A stretch of 21,244 nucleotides of DNA from Bacteroidales bacterium UBA5287 (GTDB taxonomy: Bacteria > Bacteroidota > Bacteroidia > Bacteroidales > Dysgonomonadaceae): NCBI GenBank assembly GCA_002411345.1, contig DHSL01000052.1, positions 1-21,244 of the forward strand. Direction: 5' to 3'. Below, one piece after another: positions 1 through 8,734 of the stretch (its first letter is position 1; each line of letters begins with the position of its first letter). The notes under the pieces are model-generated. The model saw only the letters and a program-made list of their open reading frames with translations. It did no database searches and was not told the origin of the DNA. The position numbers were made by a program, and so were the translations under genes.

Positions 1-31
1 ACGGTTATTTAGGACTAGTCAATTTAGAATA

Positions 32-712
32 TTAATCTCTTCTTCCTAGTGCAATCATAACATAGTAAATCAACGTTGCCAATGATCCCAATGCCGCAAC
101 CACATAAGTATAAGCCGCCCATTTCAATGCATCACGTGCCTGTTCCTCGTTACTTGAGTCCGTGATTCCTGCTTCGCTCAACCAAGCCAAAGCACGGTTT
201 GAAGCATTAATTTCCACAGGTAAAGTAACAAAACTAAAAAGCGTAGTAAAAGCAAATAGTGCGATACCAAACCAAATTAGATTAGGGAATATGTTTATTA
301 ATAATATTCCTGCAAGTAACACCCATGTTACCCATTGATTTGCAAACGACACTACGGGAACTAAGGCTGAGCGTAATTTTAATGGACCATATTGAGTAGC
401 ATGCTGAACGGCGTGTCCAGTTTCGTGTGCTGCAACTGCAGCAGCAGCAACGCTATTTGAGCCGTAAACCGGTTCGCTCAGATTGATAGTCATATTTGAA
501 GGATTGAAATGATCGGTAAGGTGGCCTCGTGTTGAGACTACATTTACATTATAAATTCCACTCTGCTGCAACATTGTTTCCGACACATCTTTTCCCGTCA
601 TACCATTCCTTATAGGTATGCGAGAATATTTCTTAAAGCGACTTTGCAACATTGCAGATACAGCGTAACTTGCAATTGCTATTCCAATAAAAAGAATCCA
701 TACTAATGCCAT
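32..712 (-). CDS. YugP-type zinc-dependent membrane protease
   Basis: Predicted integral membrane zinc metallopeptidase of the YugP family (DUF2268-unrelated, 'zinc metallopeptidase' in most annotations). The zinc motif HETGH is visible at about residues 96-100 and follows an Ala-rich helix. There is an N-terminal membrane segment, then two hydrophobic segments around 120-170 and one near the C-terminus, so the HExxH site lies next to the membrane. The frame opens with a TTG at 719-721, but an ATG three codons in (710-712) gives a 226-residue protein with a typical N-terminus (MALVWILF), so I place the start there. It lies 73 bases after purA on the same strand and may be co-transcribed. The substrate is unknown for the family. 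Family call is confident; function is not. Confidence 0.88.
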   Translation of the reverse strand: MALVWILFIGIAIASYAVSAMLQSRFKKYSRIPIRNGMTGKDVSETMLQQSGIYNVNVVSTRGHLTDHFNPSNMTINLSEPVYGSNSVAAAAVAAHETGHAVQHATQYGPLKLRSALVPVVSFANQWVTWVLLAGILLINIFPNLIWFGIALFAFTTLFSFVTLPVEINASNRALAWLSEAGITDSSNEEQARDALKWAAYTYVVAALGSLATLIYYVMIALGRRD

Positions 713-785
713 AAATATCAATATTTATAAATTAAAAACCATCAACCTAGAAACCTATTTGTTTCCTTTTCTAATAGTAATGCAA

Positions 786-2057
786 TTACTGTGCCAAATA
801 ACGAGTTATAGTCTGATTTCTATTGGGTCCTACTGAAACTATTTTAATAGGAACTCCTAATTCTTCTTCAAGAAAAGACAGATATGCATTGAATTCTTCG
901 GGGAACTCATCTTCAGATTTCATCTTCGACATATCCATTTTCCATCCCGGCAACTCAATCAGTACAGGTTTTAGGTTTTCGTCCAATTCGAAAGGCATGG
1001 TTTCTCTTACTTCACCTTCTATTTCGTATGCAACGCATGCTTTTATTGTTTCAAATGTATCCAGAACATCGCTTTTCATCATTACCAACTGTGTTACACC
1101 ATTTAGCATGATAGTATATCTTAAAGCCACAAGATCGATCCATCCACAACGACGAGGTCTTCCTGTCACTGAGCCAAATTCATTTCCGTTATCTCTCATT
1201 TGTTGACCATCATCGTCAAACAATTCAGACGGAAACGGACCACTTCCTACTCTAGTACAATAAGCTTTGAAAACACCAAACACATCTTCAATCTTTGAAG
1301 GGGCGATTCCCAGACCAACACATGCTCCAGCACATACTGTGTTAGATGAAGTCACAAAAGGATATGATCCAAAATCCACATCCAGCATTGAGCCTTGAGC
1401 TCCTTCTGCCAAAATGCGGTTTCCTTCATTTAATTGTTCATTGATAAATATTTCACTATCGATGATTGTAAATTCTTTTAATTTTTCGATCCCTTCAAAC
1501 CATTCTTTTTCTAAAGTAGTTAAGTCGTACTGATAATTATAACTATCCAAAATCGCTTTATGTCTTTTAATTGCAGCCTGATATTTCTGTTCAAAATTAT
1601 GGAAGATATCCCCTACTCTAACACCATATCTACCAACTTTATCCTGGTAGGCAGGTCCTATTCCTCGACCAGTAGTTCCAATTTTTGATTCACCTTTCGA
1701 TTGTTCTGAAGCAGCATCTATTAATCTATGCGTTGGTAAAATTAAATGAGCCTTTCGTGAAATAAACAATCTGTCCGTCACTTTATGACCCGATTTTTCA
1801 AGTGTTTCAACTTCAAGTTTAAACAATGCAGGATCTAAAACTACGCCATTTCCAATAACATTAAATTTGCCTTCTTGAAAAATCCCCGAGGGAATAGATT
1901 TCAAAACATATTTCTGTCCATCGAATTCTAGTGTGTGACCAGCATTTGGTCCTCCCTGAAATCTTGCAACACCTTTGTATTGAGGAGTTAATACATCAAC
2001 AATTTTTCCTTTACCCTCATCTCCCCATTGAAGGCCTAAGATTACATCTACTTTCAT
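786..2057 (-). CDS. purA: adenylosuccinate synthase
   Basis: Cytoplasmic enzyme that joins IMP and aspartate using GTP to give adenylosuccinate, the first committed step from IMP to AMP. The N-terminal nucleotide loop GLQWGDEGKGK (residues 8-18) carries the catalytic Asp13. His41 is present in NAGHT, and the family signature around GIGPAYQDK is intact. At 423 residues it is full length for the family. The ATG at 2055-2057 overlaps the stop of the upstream Fur-family gene in an ATGA arrangement, which points to translational coupling and one transcript. No sign of damage. Confidence 0.97.
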   Translation of the reverse strand: MKVDVILGLQWGDEGKGKIVDVLTPQYKGVARFQGGPNAGHTLEFDGQKYVLKSIPSGIFQEGKFNVIGNGVVLDPALFKLEVETLEKSGHKVTDRLFISRKAHLILPTHRLIDAASEQSKGESKIGTTGRGIGPAYQDKVGRYGVRVGDIFHNFEQKYQAAIKRHKAILDSYNYQYDLTTLEKEWFEGIEKLKEFTIIDSEIFINEQLNEGNRILAEGAQGSMLDVDFGSYPFVTSSNTVCAGACVGLGIAPSKIEDVFGVFKAYCTRVGSGPFPSELFDDDGQQMRDNGNEFGSVTGRPRRCGWIDLVALRYTIMLNGVTQLVMMKSDVLDTFETIKACVAYEIEGEVRETMPFELDENLKPVLIELPGWKMDMSKMKSEDEFPEEFNAYLSFLEEELGVPIKIVSVGPNRNQTITRYLAQ

Positions 2058-2596
2058 ATTAGTGGTTCTATTATATCTATCTTTTCTTTTTTGTCAATAT
2101 CCAATTTCAATTCATTTTCGCGTTCAAGTTTTTTTACATGCAACTTATTAGTATGATTGCACTTACTACATAATCCATATATATACATATTATAATGGTT
2201 TATGGAAAAGTTCTTTATCTTTTTCTGCTGTGAAGGAGTGAAGATATTGCTATTCTTGGTTTCCCAAACCTGTCCGCAAGATGTACAAATAAGATGAGCA
2301 TGGTTTTCATTACCAAACGTACGTTCATATTTAGCCGTATTATCGCCAAACTGATGTCTTACTACCAATCCACTATCAAGTAATAATTGAATAGTGTTAT
2401 ATAGAGTTGCACGGCTCACCCTGAAATTTGCATCGATCATAGAATTATACAAAGAGTCCATATCGAAATGCCCTTTAGTAGAATAAATATGGTCTAAGAT
2501 TGCAAAACGTTCAGGGGTTTTACGATGTTTATTCAGAGTTAGGTAATTCATGAATTCATCCTTAACCTGTTTTCTTAACTTCTGATTGGTAATCAT
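2054..2596 (-). CDS. Fur-family transcriptional regulator
   Basis: Metal-responsive DNA-binding repressor of the Fur/PerR/Zur superfamily. The N-terminal winged helix holds the motif KTPERFAIL (26-34) and a recognition helix around SRATLYNTIQ (61-70). The dimerisation half has NHAHLICTSC (98-107) and the second Cys pair C143/C146, so the structural Cys4 zinc site is complete (C104, C107, C143, C146), and H99/H101 are candidate metal ligands. The last ~30 residues form a Lys/Glu/Asp-rich tail that is longer than in a standard ~150-residue Fur. A TATATTTG box (2601-2608, minus strand) lies so close to this ATG that either the transcript is nearly leaderless or translation begins at Met16 (2549-2551). 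Which metal or oxidant it senses cannot be decided from the sequence. Confidence 0.92.
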   Translation of the reverse strand: MITNQKLRKQVKDEFMNYLTLNKHRKTPERFAILDHIYSTKGHFDMDSLYNSMIDANFRVSRATLYNTIQLLLDSGLVVRHQFGDNTAKYERTFGNENHAHLICTSCGQVWETKNSNIFTPSQQKKIKNFSINHYNMYIYGLCSKCNHTNKLHVKKLERENELKLDIDKKEKIDIIEPLI

Positions 2597-2686
2597 ATCA
2601 CAAATATATTGATTTTTCGTGAGTTTTGAATATGATAATCTTATTATTTAAATTCTTTGTTGATAAAATTAATTGATACCTACAGT

Positions 2687-4135
2687 CTATTTTATCGTAT
2701 CAGAGTGCCAAAAAAATGCAGGGTAAGAAATTTCGCTTTCGTTGTGATAAGAATCCGATGCTGAAATAAAATAATAATATGCATTTCCGTCTTTTGGTGG
2801 TTGATAAATAAATTCTGAATTACGCAAGCCTGTAGCCAATACATTCTTACCATTATTTATGTCAATACTGTCAGATTCAGATCGATAAATTGTGTAAGTT
2901 TTGCGTTCCTTAGGATTTTTAATTTTCCATTTCAATTGAAATGCTTCTTCAACATTCTCAGCAGTTAAGTCGAAAGGCACATCAGTTACGGTATCTTTTA
3001 GCCACGTCATAGCCGGCAGTTTTGCTGGATACTTATATAACTCTTGGATTGAGTTAAGAATACCTTTAGTGTTCGACAGCACATTCTCTGCCCTAAAATA
3101 AATCTGTCCATTTGTTTCTTGTATCCGTGAATAATCAATTTGTTCAAGAATATCTGTTTTAGACCATCCCAGTTCAACCATTTGATAAGCACCAAGTCCA
3201 GGTACAAAGATTCGATCATTTGCTATGCTCTTCCAATCACTAACATATGGATAAAAGAGTTGATCATCATAGTACATCATAGGATAAATCGCATCAACAA
3301 CACCATTTTGGATCCAACTACTAACATCTTGATATACTGTTTCATAAGCCGTCCAACCTCTGCCATTTCCGTTCAAAGAACGATAACGTCCTAAAGGAGC
3401 GCAGCTAACTTGTACCCAAGGTTTTGCCTCTCTTACCCAACTATTCACTTTTGTTAAAAACCTAGTAATATTATCTCTTCGCCATTGTTCTTTGGACTTA
3501 CCTTTTCCATATAATCTATACATCCCGTCATCCGGGAATTTGCCAGAATCAGGATATCTAATATAGTCAAAATGAATTCCATCAACATCATAACCATCAA
3601 CTATTTCTTTTACCAATGAGAGCAAGTAATCGTCAGTTTTGGGATTTCCAGGGTCTAAAAACCATTCACTCTTATATTGTTTGGTAATGCCGGGGATTTT
3701 TTTAGTAACAGATTTAATGCCTAAGCTTCTTACCTGTTTATTGCCACCTAATGGATAAGTAACAAGCCAAGCATGACATTCTAATCCACGTTTGTGACTT
3801 TCTTCTATTGCAAATGCCAGTGGGTCAAAGATATTTCCTGCAGATTGACTGCCAACTATTAAAGATGACATTGGTTCGTACTTCGATTTATACATTACCT
3901 CACCTCTAGAACGTACTTGAAAGAATATAGTGTTAAAATTATACTGCTGTAATTTATCCAAGATCTGAATAAGTTCGCGCTTTTGGCTTTCAACACTTGT
4001 ATTATTTTTTGGCCAATCCAAACCATAATTTGTTGTTAACCAAACAGCTCTTACTTCTGTTGCGGGAATCTGCTGTCCGAAGAGTTGTGCTGCCACAAAA
4101 CAAAAAGCAACAACAAACAGATAGACTTTATTCAT
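2687..4135 (-). CDS. secreted GHL10 (DUF187) glycoside hydrolase-like protein with Fn3-like C-terminus
   Basis: A 482-residue exported protein. Residues 1-20 form a signal peptide ending near LFGQQ. The body (about 25-380) matches the GHL10/DUF187 family of TIM-barrel hydrolase-like proteins, seen in EVRAVWLTT at the start, the FNTIFFQVRSRG strand-turn (67-78) and the hallmark VDGIHFDYIRYP (184-195), whose acidic residues are probable active-site residues. Residues about 385-475 look like a fibronectin type III-like beta domain (YTIYRSES, YYYFISASD). Family members act on surface or peptidoglycan-type glycans, but the substrate here is not known. It lies 90 bases upstream of the fur-like gene on the same strand. 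A TATTTTTG box at 4165-4172 is a possible promoter element. Confidence 0.88.
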   Translation of the reverse strand: MNKVYLFVVAFCFVAAQLFGQQIPATEVRAVWLTTNYGLDWPKNNTSVESQKRELIQILDKLQQYNFNTIFFQVRSRGEVMYKSKYEPMSSLIVGSQSAGNIFDPLAFAIEESHKRGLECHAWLVTYPLGGNKQVRSLGIKSVTKKIPGITKQYKSEWFLDPGNPKTDDYLLSLVKEIVDGYDVDGIHFDYIRYPDSGKFPDDGMYRLYGKGKSKEQWRRDNITRFLTKVNSWVREAKPWVQVSCAPLGRYRSLNGNGRGWTAYETVYQDVSSWIQNGVVDAIYPMMYYDDQLFYPYVSDWKSIANDRIFVPGLGAYQMVELGWSKTDILEQIDYSRIQETNGQIYFRAENVLSNTKGILNSIQELYKYPAKLPAMTWLKDTVTDVPFDLTAENVEEAFQLKWKIKNPKERKTYTIYRSESDSIDINNGKNVLATGLRNSEFIYQPPKDGNAYYYFISASDSYHNESEISYPAFFWHSDTIK

Positions 4136-4252
4136 TTATTTCAATAATTCGTTTTTTAACGTTACAAAAATAAGATAAAAAACCGCTTTTGCTCTCTAAT
4201 TGTGTAAACTTAACAGTTAAAAGTGGAAAACAATGTAAAAAAATGATATCTA

Positions 4253-5053
4253 CTATTGTGCTAATTTAAGAATACGCGCTGCGCCTCTTAACACTAACAT
4301 GAATACTAATGTTCCTATAATTAAATCAGGAATTGCACTATCAAGCCACCAAACAAAAAGGCCCGAAACTATAACTCCTACATTAATGATTACATCATTT
4401 GAAGAAAAAATAACGCTTGCTCGAATATGAGCATCATCACTTTTAGATCGCTGCAACAACCACAAGCAGAACGAATTAGCCACTAATGCCAGAAGAGACA
4501 CAATGATTATTGTTTTAAATTCAGGAACTGTTTCAAAACCAATAAATCGCCTTACAACTTCCATTAAACCCATTAAAGCAAGCAAGATTTGCAAGTACCC
4601 GCTAATGTGTGCGACTTTCTTTTTTCTTGAAACTACTGCACCTACAGCCATTAAACTCATACCATAAACAAGCGCATCGGCCAACATATCCAGACTATCA
4701 GCAAACAAACCCATTGACTCAGAAAAGAATCCTGCAATAATCTCGATTAAAAAGAAGCCAAAATTGACAGTTAAAACAACCCAAAGTAAACGTCGTTGTT
4801 GCCAGTCTTCAGTTTCACTTACAAAAATATTATCAGTATTAACTACCGTTTCCATTAATTTTGCCCCCAGATTTAGAGACACTAATTGTTGAGTTAATTC
4901 TTCAGTATTTCTGTTGTGATAAACCTTCAAAGTCCGCCCAAACAAATCGAATTCAAGTTTTGCTATTCCAGGATAGTCCTGTAATTTCATCCTTATCAAA
5001 TTCTCTTCGCTCGCACAATCCATTTCACTAATATGATATATTGATTTTTTCAT
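4253..5053 (-). CDS. cation diffusion facilitator-like transporter with degenerate HMA domain
   Basis: A 266-residue membrane protein in two parts. Residues 1-70 resemble a heavy-metal-associated (HMA) ferredoxin-like domain, but the metal loop reads MDCASEE (11-17), with one Cys instead of the usual CxxC. Residues 88-262 are a six-helix CDF-type membrane domain. TM2 keeps an acidic metal pair (D122 and D126 in DSLDMLAD). In TM5 the position usually occupied by His is Phe216, followed by D220. The cytoplasmic C-terminal CDF domain is absent; the protein ends just after the last helix. Expected role is divalent metal efflux, but the altered ligands make the substrate uncertain. It starts 10 bases after the GNAT gene, so the two are probably co-transcribed. 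Confidence 0.82.
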   Translation of the reverse strand: MKKSIYHISEMDCASEENLIRMKLQDYPGIAKLEFDLFGRTLKVYHNRNTEELTQQLVSLNLGAKLMETVVNTDNIFVSETEDWQQRRLLWVVLTVNFGFFLIEIIAGFFSESMGLFADSLDMLADALVYGMSLMAVGAVVSRKKKVAHISGYLQILLALMGLMEVVRRFIGFETVPEFKTIIIVSLLALVANSFCLWLLQRSKSDDAHIRASVIFSSNDVIINVGVIVSGLFVWWLDSAIPDLIIGTLVFMLVLRGAARILKLAQ

Positions 5054-5063
5054 TTAGTTACTA

Positions 5064-5576
5064 TTAGTCGATAATTAATTCCCAATATCCCACATCCCTC
5101 CATTCGCCAAACTTCCATCCAACCTGTCTCATATAGCCAACCTGTTTGAATCCAAATTTCTCATGTAAATTAACACTCACATTATTAGGGACAGTGATTA
5201 TTGCCATTAAGACATGTGTATTTTTTGAATCGACCGATTTTAGAAGATGATTATATAACAAACCTCCAATTCCTTTTCCCCTTATGTCTTTATGTAAATA
5301 TATGGACACTTCTTTCGAAAATGAATAAGCAGCCCTCTCTTTCCAGAGATGCATATAACAATAACCCGCCATTTTTCCATCTACCTCTACCACGTATGCA
5401 GGATTTCCCGAATCAATTATTTCTTTGATTCTCTCTCGCATATCAGTTTCAGAAACAGCAATAGTTTCAAAAGTCACAACTGTGTTTTCAACATAATAAT
5501 TATAGATATCACTAATTGCAACAGCATCGCATAGCGACATCCTTCTTATCTTAATTTCATTATAATTATTTTCCAT
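5064..5576 (-). CDS. GNAT N-acetyltransferase, phosphinothricin-acetyltransferase-like
   Basis: Cytoplasmic acetyl-CoA-dependent N-acetyltransferase of 170 residues. The acetyl-CoA pyrophosphate loop RGKGIG is at 99-104, preceded by the beta-strand VSIYLHKD. The layout, with NTVVTFET near residue 31 and a C-terminal FGFKQVGYMRQVGWKFGEWRDVGYWE, is that of the Pat/YwnH branch, members of which acetylate phosphinothricin, methionine sulfoximine or similar amino acid analogues. The natural substrate is not determined by sequence. It heads a two-gene unit with the transporter downstream. A TACCTTTG -7 box at 5627-5634 would give a leader of roughly 45 bases. Confidence 0.9.
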   Translation of the reverse strand: MENNYNEIKIRRMSLCDAVAISDIYNYYVENTVVTFETIAVSETDMRERIKEIIDSGNPAYVVEVDGKMAGYCYMHLWKERAAYSFSKEVSIYLHKDIRGKGIGGLLYNHLLKSVDSKNTHVLMAIITVPNNVSVNLHEKFGFKQVGYMRQVGWKFGEWRDVGYWELIID

Positions 5577-5626
5577 TAAAATAATTCAATTTATCAATCA
5601 AATTTCAGTGTCTCATATTTACTAAT

Positions 5627-5634
5627 CAAAGGTA
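5627..5634 (-). promoter_or_regulatory. Bacteroidetes -7 box for the GNAT-transporter unit
   Basis: On the minus strand this reads TACCTTTG, matching the TAnnTTTG -7 consensus of Bacteroidetes. It lies about 50 bases upstream of the GNAT start. I did not find a convincing -33 TTG/TTTG at the expected spacing, so it is a single-element call. Confidence 0.5.
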
Positions 5635-5739
5635 CAAACAATGTTTTTATTAAAAATGCGATTTTTCATTTATAACCAACTGTTCACATATATTTATACA
5701 GAAAAAGTATATCTAATTATCTATATTGTAAATAATTTG

Positions 5740-5747
5740 TATCTTTA
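5740..5747 (+). promoter_or_regulatory. possible -7 box for the SDR gene
   Basis: Reads TATCTTTA, one base from the TAnnTTTG consensus, about 21 bases upstream of the ATG at 5769. No clear -33 partner. The surrounding 5577-5768 spacer is very AT-rich and holds no gene I can support. Confidence 0.35.
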
Positions 5748-5768
5748 GCCGAATAAAATCGTCATCAT

Positions 5769-6527
5769 ATGAAAAGAGCTGAAAGATCTCATGTAATAGT
5801 TACCGGAGGAGCTCAAGGAATTGGGCGAATTGTGACCTGTCAATTAATCGAAAATGGATACAATGTTTCTATTTTTGATATTGATGGAGAAGCGATGGAA
5901 GAGTTAAAACATGTATTTAACAACAAATACTGTCAGTTTTTTGTTACAGATGTTTCAAACGAAGTCAGCGTAAAATCCTGTATACGTGCAGCTGTAAAGC
6001 GTTTTGGGCCAATTTATGGACTTGTTAACAATGCTGTTTGCACAATTTTTAAACCAATGGAAGAATTGAGTTTAAACGAGTGGAATATGGCATTAGGTAC
6101 AAATCTGACCGGAACTTTTTTATGTTGTAAACATGCAGTATCTAATTTAAAAGAGACACACGGAAGTATTGTAAACATGGCCTCAACACGCGTTTTTCAG
6201 TCGGAGCCCAATACAGAATCCTATTCAGCAAGCAAAGGAGGTATCTATGCACTCACCCATGCAATGGCTATAAGCTTGGGACCCAACGTTAGAGTAAACA
6301 GCATAAGTCCTGGTTGGATTGATGTTTCAGCTGCAAGAAAGAAAGCAAACGCTATTCAAGAAAAGATATCACCCGAAGACCACGCTCAGCATCCTGCTGG
6401 TCGCGTTGGCAACGGATTAGACATTGCGAGAATGGTACTTTTTCTACTTAACAAAGAGAATAGTTTTATAACCGGACAAAACTTTGTTGTAGATGGAGGT
6501 ATGACAAAGAAAATGATTTATATTTAG
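5769..6527 (+). CDS. short-chain dehydrogenase/reductase (SDR)
   Basis: A 252-residue classical SDR oxidoreductase with a Rossmann fold. The cofactor loop TGGAQGIG is at 12-19. Asp37 after beta-strand 2 (SIFDID) suggests NAD rather than NADP. The catalytic residues are Ser139, Tyr152 and Lys156 (YSASK). The structural NNAG motif is altered to NNAV at 87-90. The C-terminal SPGWIDV and VDGG segments are intact, so the protein looks functional. It is monocistronic, and converges with the minus-strand gene ending at 6544. The substrate cannot be inferred; related enzymes act on sugar alcohols, steroids or 3-oxoacyl chains. Confidence 0.9.
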   Translation: MKRAERSHVIVTGGAQGIGRIVTCQLIENGYNVSIFDIDGEAMEELKHVFNNKYCQFFVTDVSNEVSVKSCIRAAVKRFGPIYGLVNNAVCTIFKPMEELSLNEWNMALGTNLTGTFLCCKHAVSNLKETHGSIVNMASTRVFQSEPNTESYSASKGGIYALTHAMAISLGPNVRVNSISPGWIDVSAARKKANAIQEKISPEDHAQHPAGRVGNGLDIARMVLFLLNKENSFITGQNFVVDGGMTKKMIYI

Positions 6528-6543
6528 CTTTATAGACTAAATT

Positions 6544-7542
6544 TCATTTTATTGGTTTCACTTTGATAAGAAGAATACCAAGTATTGTCCAGAAAAGTTC
6601 ACGAATGCGAAAACATAAGCTCACTAAAACACCTTGTCCTGCAATAAGTCCCAGAATAGTAAAAGCCATTGCAAATCCGCCTTCACGCGATCCAAGTTGC
6701 ATAGGCATAAAAAATAAGATATTTGTGATAAATGACTGAACTGACTCAACCACAACACTTTGCCCGAATGTCACTGGTGAATTTATGGCATACATAAGAA
6801 CCACTGTTTCTAAACACAAGATATATCTTGAAATTAATTCCAACGTTAGTGAACCAAAAAAATCTTTCTTTCTGTTTTTATATAAATCAGCAATCAAAAA
6901 GTCCATTTGGTCAATTTTCTCCTGATTAGATAGCTTGTAAGCTCGCATACGTTTTCCAATATATGGCAATTTTATACTAAAGCGAATTGCCTTGTTCACA
7001 ATCCCTTTTGTATATACAGTAAAAGACCAGTATATCAACACCATAGAAGCAATCGCCGCCAAAATCAAAACTATTTTTACAGGGATCGAAGGATTAGGCG
7101 CAATTAACAGTAGTAGAGGAATAGAAATCATCCAGAAAATAAAGTGTGATACAAAATGCATCATCGCATATAACAATACAGAAGATGTAGCCTTTTGAAT
7201 TCCCAATATCGGCTTCATTTCCAATATCTTATATGGCTCACCTCCCAAAAGGCCGAATGGTGTGATATAATTTATGGCATAACCACTTACTGTTAGTTTA
7301 AATGTAAGCGGAAACGAAAATCTCTTAGATTCAGGACTACCATCACGGATTACCACATGAAAAGCAAATGATTTGACAAGATAAACCAACCCCCAAAGAC
7401 CTATTATCGTACCAAAATGCCATCCAATTTTCCGAATATTTCCCCAAATGACATCGACACCAATTTGCCAAATCATCACTCCAAGAGAAAGCAACCCTAT
7501 TAAGAAGAATAGGTTTAATACCAACTTTCGTTTATCTGCCAT
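6544..7542 (-). CDS. UPF0104 / lysylphosphatidylglycerol synthase TM-domain family membrane protein
   Basis: A 332-residue polytopic inner-membrane protein with about 7-8 hydrophobic segments starting at residue 8. It has the conserved signatures of the LPG_synthase_TM (UPF0104, YbhN-like) family: TPFGLLGGEPYKI (94-106) and, near the C-terminus, QLGSREGGFAM. There is no cytosolic aminoacyltransferase (MprF-type) domain, so it is not a complete MprF. Members of the stand-alone group are thought to act in lipid transport or glycolipid assembly. The gene begins only about 12-17 bases after the T-run of the gcvT terminator (7554-7598), so its expression probably depends on readthrough or an unseen promoter. 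Confidence 0.87.
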   Translation of the reverse strand: MADKRKLVLNLFFLIGLLSLGVMIWQIGVDVIWGNIRKIGWHFGTIIGLWGLVYLVKSFAFHVVIRDGSPESKRFSFPLTFKLTVSGYAINYITPFGLLGGEPYKILEMKPILGIQKATSSVLLYAMMHFVSHFIFWMISIPLLLLIAPNPSIPVKIVLILAAIASMVLIYWSFTVYTKGIVNKAIRFSIKLPYIGKRMRAYKLSNQEKIDQMDFLIADLYKNRKKDFFGSLTLELISRYILCLETVVLMYAINSPVTFGQSVVVESVQSFITNILFFMPMQLGSREGGFAMAFTILGLIAGQGVLVSLCFRIRELFWTILGILLIKVKPIK

Positions 7543-7553
7543 GTAAACAAATG

Positions 7554-7598
7554 TAAAAAAAGGAAGAAGTCTCCAGATTTTTGAAGCATTCTTCCTTT
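7554..7598 (-). terminator. intrinsic terminator of the pepT-gcvT operon
   Basis: On the minus strand a 10-bp perfect stem pairs 7589-7598 with 7559-7568, with extra pairing possible inside the 20-base loop, and is followed by a run of T (complement of the A tract at 7554-7560). It begins 17 bases after the gcvT stop codon. Confidence 0.85.
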
Positions 7599-7614
7599 AA
7601 ATATATAATGTATA

Positions 7615-8700
7615 TTACTTTCTAAAAGGGAGTTTTGTTACCTCAGCTTTTAGATTCTTATTGCGTACTTTTATATAAAGTTCTGTGCCTACTTTCACAT
7701 ATTCTTTTTTCACATAACCCAATCCAACACCTACTTTTAGGACAGGAGACATTGTTCCAGAAGTCACAGTTCCTATTAATTCATCCTTTTCATTAACTAT
7801 TTCATAACCATGACGAGGAATTCCTTTATCAATCAAGGTAAAACCGCAAAGTTTATGTTCAACTCCCTCAACTTTTTGTTTTTCCAAGACATCCCTACCT
7901 ATAAATGGCTTATTATCTACAAATTTGGTAATCCAACCCAAACCGGCCTCTAACGGAGTTGTTTCATCGCTCAAATCATTTCCATATAAACAAAAACCCA
8001 TTTCTAAACGCAATGTATCACGAGCACCAAGACCAATAGGTTTGATACCAAATTCTTTACCCGTTTCAAAAATCTTTTCCCATATAGACAATCCGAATTC
8101 AGGATAGAAATACAGCTCAAAACCACCTGCACCAGTGTAACCAGTATTTGAGATAATTACATTATCCACTCCGGCAATCTTTCCAGTCGTGAAATGATAA
8201 TAAGGAATAATGGAAAGATCAATATCAGTTAACTTTTGCAAAGTTTCTTGTGCTTTAGGACCTTGAATAGCCAATTGAGCCATATGATCAGAGGCATTTT
8301 CAAGTTCTGCACCCATTGTATTCTGCTTTACGCACCAATCCCAATCTTTCTCTATATTTGCTGCATTTACAACCAACAAATATTTTTCATCCTCATAATA
8401 ATAAGCGATAAAATCATCAATTATACCTCCTTGTTCATTAACAAAACAGGTGTATTGTGCTTTACCTAAAGTAAGAACAGACGCATCATTACTACCTACT
8501 TTTTGCAAAAAATCAAGTGCTTTGGGACCTTTCACCCAAAACTCACCCATGTGCGAAACATCGAAAACACCAACTGAATCAACTACAGTGTGATGTTCAT
8601 CTATAATTCCTGAATATTCGATTGGCATGTTGTAACCTGCAAACTCATGCATTTTTGCACCCAGAGAAATATGCAAGTCGGTAAATGGAGTCTTTTTCAT
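7615..8700 (-). CDS. gcvT: aminomethyltransferase, glycine cleavage system T protein
   Basis: Tetrahydrofolate-dependent T protein, which moves the methylene group from aminomethylated H protein to THF and releases ammonia. The ATG at 8698-8700 gives 361 residues, the usual size, and starts MKKTPFTDLH like known GcvT. The frame stays open for another 25 codons upstream but that stretch overlaps pepT and has no family match. Key landmarks are VFDVSHMGEF (45-54), QGGIIDD (90-96) with the catalytic Asp, SNTGYTGAGGFE and the GLGARDTLRLE folate segment. It lies 34 bases after pepT in the same orientation, so the two form an operon. The P and H proteins of the pathway are not in this window. Confidence 0.96.
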   Translation of the reverse strand: MKKTPFTDLHISLGAKMHEFAGYNMPIEYSGIIDEHHTVVDSVGVFDVSHMGEFWVKGPKALDFLQKVGSNDASVLTLGKAQYTCFVNEQGGIIDDFIAYYYEDEKYLLVVNAANIEKDWDWCVKQNTMGAELENASDHMAQLAIQGPKAQETLQKLTDIDLSIIPYYHFTTGKIAGVDNVIISNTGYTGAGGFELYFYPEFGLSIWEKIFETGKEFGIKPIGLGARDTLRLEMGFCLYGNDLSDETTPLEAGLGWITKFVDNKPFIGRDVLEKQKVEGVEHKLCGFTLIDKGIPRHGYEIVNEKDELIGTVTSGTMSPVLKVGVGLGYVKKEYVKVGTELYIKVRNKNLKAEVTKLPFRK

Positions 8701-8734
8701 ATTATTAATTGAATTACAAGTGTATATTATGTTA

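Noticed and set aside
823..1206. 127-codon plus-strand frame antisense to purA
   Set aside because: Shadow of purA: composition follows the complementary codons, no promoter box or Shine-Dalgarno-like signal, and no recognisable domain.
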